Positions 61,136-64,000 of a DNA stretch of 64,000 nt are shown here, piece after piece; positions within the stretch are counted from its first letter, which is position 1; each line of letters starts with the position of its first letter. The notes under the pieces were generated by a model. That model ran no database searches. It was not told the origin of the DNA and worked only from the letters and a program-made list of their open reading frames with translations. This DNA is from Pelagimonas phthalicica (GTDB taxonomy: Bacteria; Pseudomonadota; Alphaproteobacteria; Rhodobacterales; Rhodobacteraceae). The translations under genes and the position numbers were made by a program. The stretch is from the NCBI RefSeq assembly GCF_004364805.1, contig NZ_SOAP01000001.1, positions 1,302,001 through 1,366,000 on the forward strand, given 5' to 3'.

Positions 61136-62059
61136 GTGTTCGCCTTGGATATTAATCAACTCAAATGCTTTATCGCTGCGGCGGAAACCCTGCATTTTGG
61201 CCGTGCGGCACAGTCCTTGGATATGCTGCCTGCCTCGCTGGGCCGGCATATCAAACAGCTAGAGGACAACCTTGATGTGCGCTTGTTTCAACGCACCACC
61301 CGTTCAGTCGCTCTGACGGAAATCGGCACGTCCTTGCTTGAGGATGCCCGCGCCCTGGTCACGCAGACCGAAGCGTTTGAAAGCCGCGTGCGGGACATGC
61401 GCGGGTCGGAAAATCGGGTTTTGCGAGTGGGGGCCATCGACAGTGCGGCAGCCGGTCTCGTGCCGCAATTCCTTGCCATTCTGCGGGAAGAAGCGCCTGA
61501 GATAGCCGTTCAAATTATCGAGCAGAAGACCATTCGTCTTCTGCCCCGATTGCTAAGCGGCGGTTTGGATATTGCCTTTTGTCGCCCACCAGACCAACGC
61601 GACCCCAGGATTCAGTTCAGGACCTTGTTCTTTGAAACGGCTGTTGTCGCTTTGCGCCACGATCACCCTTTGGCTGACAGCTCTCTGATTTCTATTGCGG
61701 ATTTGGCTGAGGAACCACTGATCGTCCCCGACCGCAGGTCCCGCCCCCACAGTCACGACCTGACGATTAAACTGTTTCTCGACGCTGGGTTAACCGCTCG
61801 GGTGGCCCAGGTCGCTGACGAAAAACAAACCATTGTCAATTTGGTAGCTGAGGGAACCGGGCTGGCCATTGTGCCGCGTTGGACCGCGCGGTTTCAGGTG
61901 TCCGGTGTTCGCTTTGTTCCGCTGGATCTACCCGTTGGCGCAACACGATCTAAGCTGATCCTTGCGGCGGCCTGGACTCGTGGCACCCGCGATCCTGTTC
62001 GAGATGCGTTTCTCGATCTGCTTGACCGCCATCTAGAGACACTTGAGGCGACCGCCTGA
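61136..62059 (+). CDS. LysR-family regulator, divergent from ttuC
   Basis: About 307 aa. Helix-turn-helix in LDINQLKCFIAAAETLHFGRAAQSLDMLPASLGRHIKQLEDNL; effector domain from about 95. The start is unusual: GTG at 61136 or TTG at 61145, with no good ribosome-binding site. An open frame continuing upstream runs antisense through ttuC and is not credible. A TGAT-N9-ATCA dyad lies at 61107-61123 in the divergent gap. Likely targets are ttuC and the TAXI transporter downstream. Confidence 0.88.
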   Translation: MFALDINQLKCFIAAAETLHFGRAAQSLDMLPASLGRHIKQLEDNLDVRLFQRTTRSVALTEIGTSLLEDARALVTQTEAFESRVRDMRGSENRVLRVGAIDSAAAGLVPQFLAILREEAPEIAVQIIEQKTIRLLPRLLSGGLDIAFCRPPDQRDPRIQFRTLFFETAVVALRHDHPLADSSLISIADLAEEPLIVPDRRSRPHSHDLTIKLFLDAGLTARVAQVADEKQTIVNLVAEGTGLAIVPRWTARFQVSGVRFVPLDLPVGATRSKLILAAAWTRGTRDPVRDAFLDLLDRHLETLEATA

Positions 62060-62182
62060 TTTTATATCATTTGTGAATATAATCTTGCTCCCGTTGGGAA
62101 ACACCTTTGGCATGGTCATTCTCTGGCCAGAGGGACCACACCGCATCTGCGGATGATGACCCAATAGTGGAGGAGGAAACCC

Positions 62183-63157
62183 ATGAAATTCACCAAGATT
62201 GCAGCAGCAACGATGTGTCTGGCTCTGGCCGCCCCGGCAATGGCGCAAGACCGCGATGGCTGGCCCGACAGCATCACCATTGGAACCGGCTCGCAGGGTG
62301 GCACCTATTTTGGATACGGATCGGGCTTTGGTGCCATGATCACCGAAGCTCTCGGTATCAACGCCGGTGCGGAAATTACCGGTGGGCCGGTACAAAACGT
62401 GACCCTGGTTGAAACCGGTGAACATCAGCTAGGCTTTGTCACACTCGGCCCAGCGGACGAGGCGCGCAAAGGCGAAAGCCCTTTGATGCCGGGCGTTCCG
62501 CATGAAAAAGTGCGCGCGCTCTTCCCGATGTATCAGACTCCGTTGCAGGCCGCAGTGCTGGCATCGTCCGACATCACCGGATTTCAGGACATGGCCGGTA
62601 AGCGCGTGGGCGTTGGCCCCGCGGGCGGCACGTCTGCCACCTATTGGACTCGTTTCTTTGAAAACGCCGATGGCTATGACGGTGTCAAAGTCTCCAATGC
62701 TGGCGGCTCCGACACGGCAGGTCAGCTCAAGGATGGTCTGATTGACGCCTTTGTTTATGCCGCAGGCCTGCCAACCGGGGCCTATGCCCAATTGGCCGTT
62801 GAAAACGATGTGCGCTTTATCTCGATGGATGAAGAAACATTGGGCAAGATGATGACGATCGTTCCAGCCATGGCTCCGTTCACCATCCCTGCCAACACTT
62901 ATGAAGATCAGCCCGAGGCCCTGCAAACCGTCTCGCTGTGGAACTTTGCCATCACCAATGAAAGCCTGCCGGAAAGTCTTGCCTATGAGATTACCAAGCT
63001 GGCCATGACCAATCACGACCGGATGGTGACAAACCACGCTGCCGCCAAGGAAACTCTGGCGGAAAATGTGCTCAAGAACCAGGTCATTCCATTCCATCCC
63101 GGTGCGGTGAAATGGTTTGAAGAAAACGGATACGAGATTCCGGCGAACTTGAAGTAA
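62183..63157 (+). CDS. TAXI-family TRAP transporter substrate-binding protein
   Basis: 324-aa exported protein (signal about 1-21, APAMA before QDR). SITIGTGSQGGTYFGYGSGFGAMITEALG is the TAXI-family opening and GKRVGVGPAGGTSATYWTRFF the second conserved segment. The ligand is unknown; TAXI proteins bind glutamate or other carboxylates in characterised cases. GGAGGA precedes the ATG. A strong hairpin separates it from the permease gene. Confidence 0.93.
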   Translation: MKFTKIAAATMCLALAAPAMAQDRDGWPDSITIGTGSQGGTYFGYGSGFGAMITEALGINAGAEITGGPVQNVTLVETGEHQLGFVTLGPADEARKGESPLMPGVPHEKVRALFPMYQTPLQAAVLASSDITGFQDMAGKRVGVGPAGGTSATYWTRFFENADGYDGVKVSNAGGSDTAGQLKDGLIDAFVYAAGLPTGAYAQLAVENDVRFISMDEETLGKMMTIVPAMAPFTIPANTYEDQPEALQTVSLWNFAITNESLPESLAYEITKLAMTNHDRMVTNHAAAKETLAENVLKNQVIPFHPGAVKWFEENGYEIPANLK

Positions 63158-63177
63158 TCAACCTTCCAGAAAATTTG

Positions 63178-63204
63178 CGGGCGGGCCGCCAAAAGGCCCG
63201 CCCG
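63178..63204 (+). terminator. Attenuating hairpin between TAXI binding protein and permease
   Basis: CGGGCGGGCC (63178-63187) and GGCCCGCCCG (63195-63204) form a perfect 10-bp stem with loop GCCAAAA. No T run follows, so it may stabilise the upstream mRNA or only partly terminate. Confidence 0.8.
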
Positions 63205-63241
63205 ACGTGCTTCTGCTCTCTCTCAATAAGAAGAAAACACC

Positions 63242-64000
63242 ATGCGCCAGCCTTCGGATCCCGAAACCGTGATGGGAGATAATCACCATCAGTCGCTGAT
63301 CGAACAGGAAACCGCCCGGGCCAACGTGGATGAGGAACCTCTATCCGCCAACCAACGCGATTTTGACGGCACCCGGAACTGGGTCATCGCCATCCTGTGT
63401 GCAAGTTACACAGTCTTTCACCTCGCGGTTATGAACGTCTATCCGCTTGAAACATGGGCCTATCGTCTGTCGCATGTGGGCGGAGGGCTGGCACTGGGTT
63501 TCCTGCTATATAGTTCGACCCGTTTTTCGGACGCAATGTCGAAACGGTCACCTCTATCGATGGCTCTTTTGGCCCTTGCTGGTGCCGGGATCCTGTACGG
63601 CTTTGCAGGTGTCGCGGCGATCTGGATCAATGGCACAATTCTCGGCGAACGGCTCCCACCTGCTTGGGCAATGCAAAGCTTTGGCCTGCCTTTGGCATTA
63701 GGGACTGGCCTGGCCATCCTGAATGGGTGGCTTTTCCCTGATCGCAACCGGGCCCGCTTTGATGCGGGAGACGTTCTCTTGGCCATCGCAACCATTGCTG
63801 CCATTGGTTACATCATCTTCTTTGCGCGCCAGCTTCAATTGCGTGCGGGCATGCCAATGGCTTTGCCGGGCGACATGTGGGCGTCGATCACTGGGGTCAT
63901 GCTTATTATTGAACTGACAAGGCGGCTTGCGGGTATGGCACTGGTGATCATTGTCGGCATTTTCGTGGCCTATGCGTTTCTTGGCCCTTGGTTGCCCGGT
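63242..64000 (+). CDS. TRAP transporter fused permease (4TM/12TM), partial
   Basis: The first 253 codons are present; the gene leaves the right edge. My translation from the ATG at 63242 shows a charged cytoplasmic N-terminus (about 1-44), then at least six hydrophobic segments, including NWVIAILCASYTVFHLAVM, ALLALAGAGILYGFAGVAAIW and MALVIIVGIFVAYAFLG. ITGVMLIIELTRRLAGMAL is characteristic of the fused DctQM proteins that partner TAXI binding proteins. Ribosome-binding site AAGAAGAAA is weak. Confidence 0.88.
   Translation, partial: MRQPSDPETVMGDNHHQSLIEQETARANVDEEPLSANQRDFDGTRNWVIAILCASYTVFHLAVMNVYPLETWAYRLSHVGGGLALGFLLYSSTRFSDAMSKRSPLSMALLALAGAGILYGFAGVAAIWINGTILGERLPPAWAMQSFGLPLALGTGLAILNGWLFPDRNRARFDAGDVLLAIATIAAIGYIIFFARQLQLRAGMPMALPGDMWASITGVMLIIELTRRLAGMALVIIVGIFVAYAFLGPWLPG

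Noticed and set aside
1-64000. CRISPR array, prophage or restriction-modification system
   Set aside because: No regularly spaced direct repeats, integrase, phage structural gene, methyltransferase or nuclease cassette was recognised.

Overview
The window looks like chromosomal DNA from a marine alphaproteobacterium of the Rhodobacterales (Roseobacter group). Reasons are the high G+C content, the density of ABC and TRAP solute-uptake operons each with its own LysR, GntR or AraC-type regulator, a DUF6478-type protein, a homodimeric pyruvate dehydrogenase E1 with lipoyl-bearing E2 and E3, and short dispersed palindromic intergenic repeats. This assignment is inference from protein families; no rRNA is present. 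Both ends cut genes: a PuuB-like oxidoreductase at the left and a fused TRAP permease at the right.

Layout. 1-7.4 kb: a cut FAD oxidoreductase, then aceE-aceF-lpd (minus strand). 7.4-10.6 kb: rmuC and mutL, translationally coupled. 10.8-18.9 kb: a 33-codon small ORF and a polyamine block (spuC-like aminotransferase, GntR regulator, potFGHI, puuB-like oxidase) whose two promoter regions share an identical 12-bp motif. 18.9-22.5 kb: a DMT transporter, a DUF6478 protein with a small partner, and a lipoprotein, bracketed by inverted copies of a dispersed repeat. 22.5-26.1 kb: a Tat-type MBL-fold hydrolase, a YciI protein whose stop codon sits on the end of a 313-bp MITE-like element, ada, and a PEP-mutase/isocitrate-lyase-like gene. 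26.1-30.1 kb: two exported beta-propeller proteins and an XRE regulator. 30.2-33.6 kb: an ECF sigma factor coupled to a membrane-anchored von Willebrand A protein, and an alpha/beta hydrolase. 33.7-36.1 kb: succinate-semialdehyde dehydrogenase and a MerR/membrane-protein pair with a textbook stretched-spacer operator. 36.1-36.8 kb: a gene-poor stretch with a degenerate class II tRNA-like sequence. 36.8-39.9 kb: creatinase, an NAD(P)H:quinone-type flavoprotein divergent from a TetR gene with three operators between them, and a periplasmic protein.

39.9-48.0 kb is a LysR-controlled ugpBAEC operon extended by a glycerophosphodiesterase, a class IIA HAD phosphatase and a BadF-type kinase/ATPase. 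This reads as a self-contained route for importing and stripping glycerophosphodiesters. 48.0-49.4 kb holds three small membrane proteins (one DUF1523). 49.4-53.3 kb is a DctPQM TRAP operon ending in a universal stress protein. 53.6-60.0 kb is an amino-acid block: two convergent GcvA-like LysR genes, glyA, a GlxA-type AraC regulator, ridA and dadA. 59.9-64 kb has a tartrate/D-malate dehydrogenase divergent from a LysR gene, then a TAXI-type TRAP transporter.

No CRISPR array, prophage, restriction system or intact transposase was seen. The most unusual items are the ECF-VWA pair, the MITE at the yciI stop codon, the tRNA-like sequence with an 8-nt anticodon loop, the long linker insertion in PotG, the 33-codon ORF, several well-formed operator candidates, and a recurring hairpin between binding-protein and permease genes in all four transporter operons.
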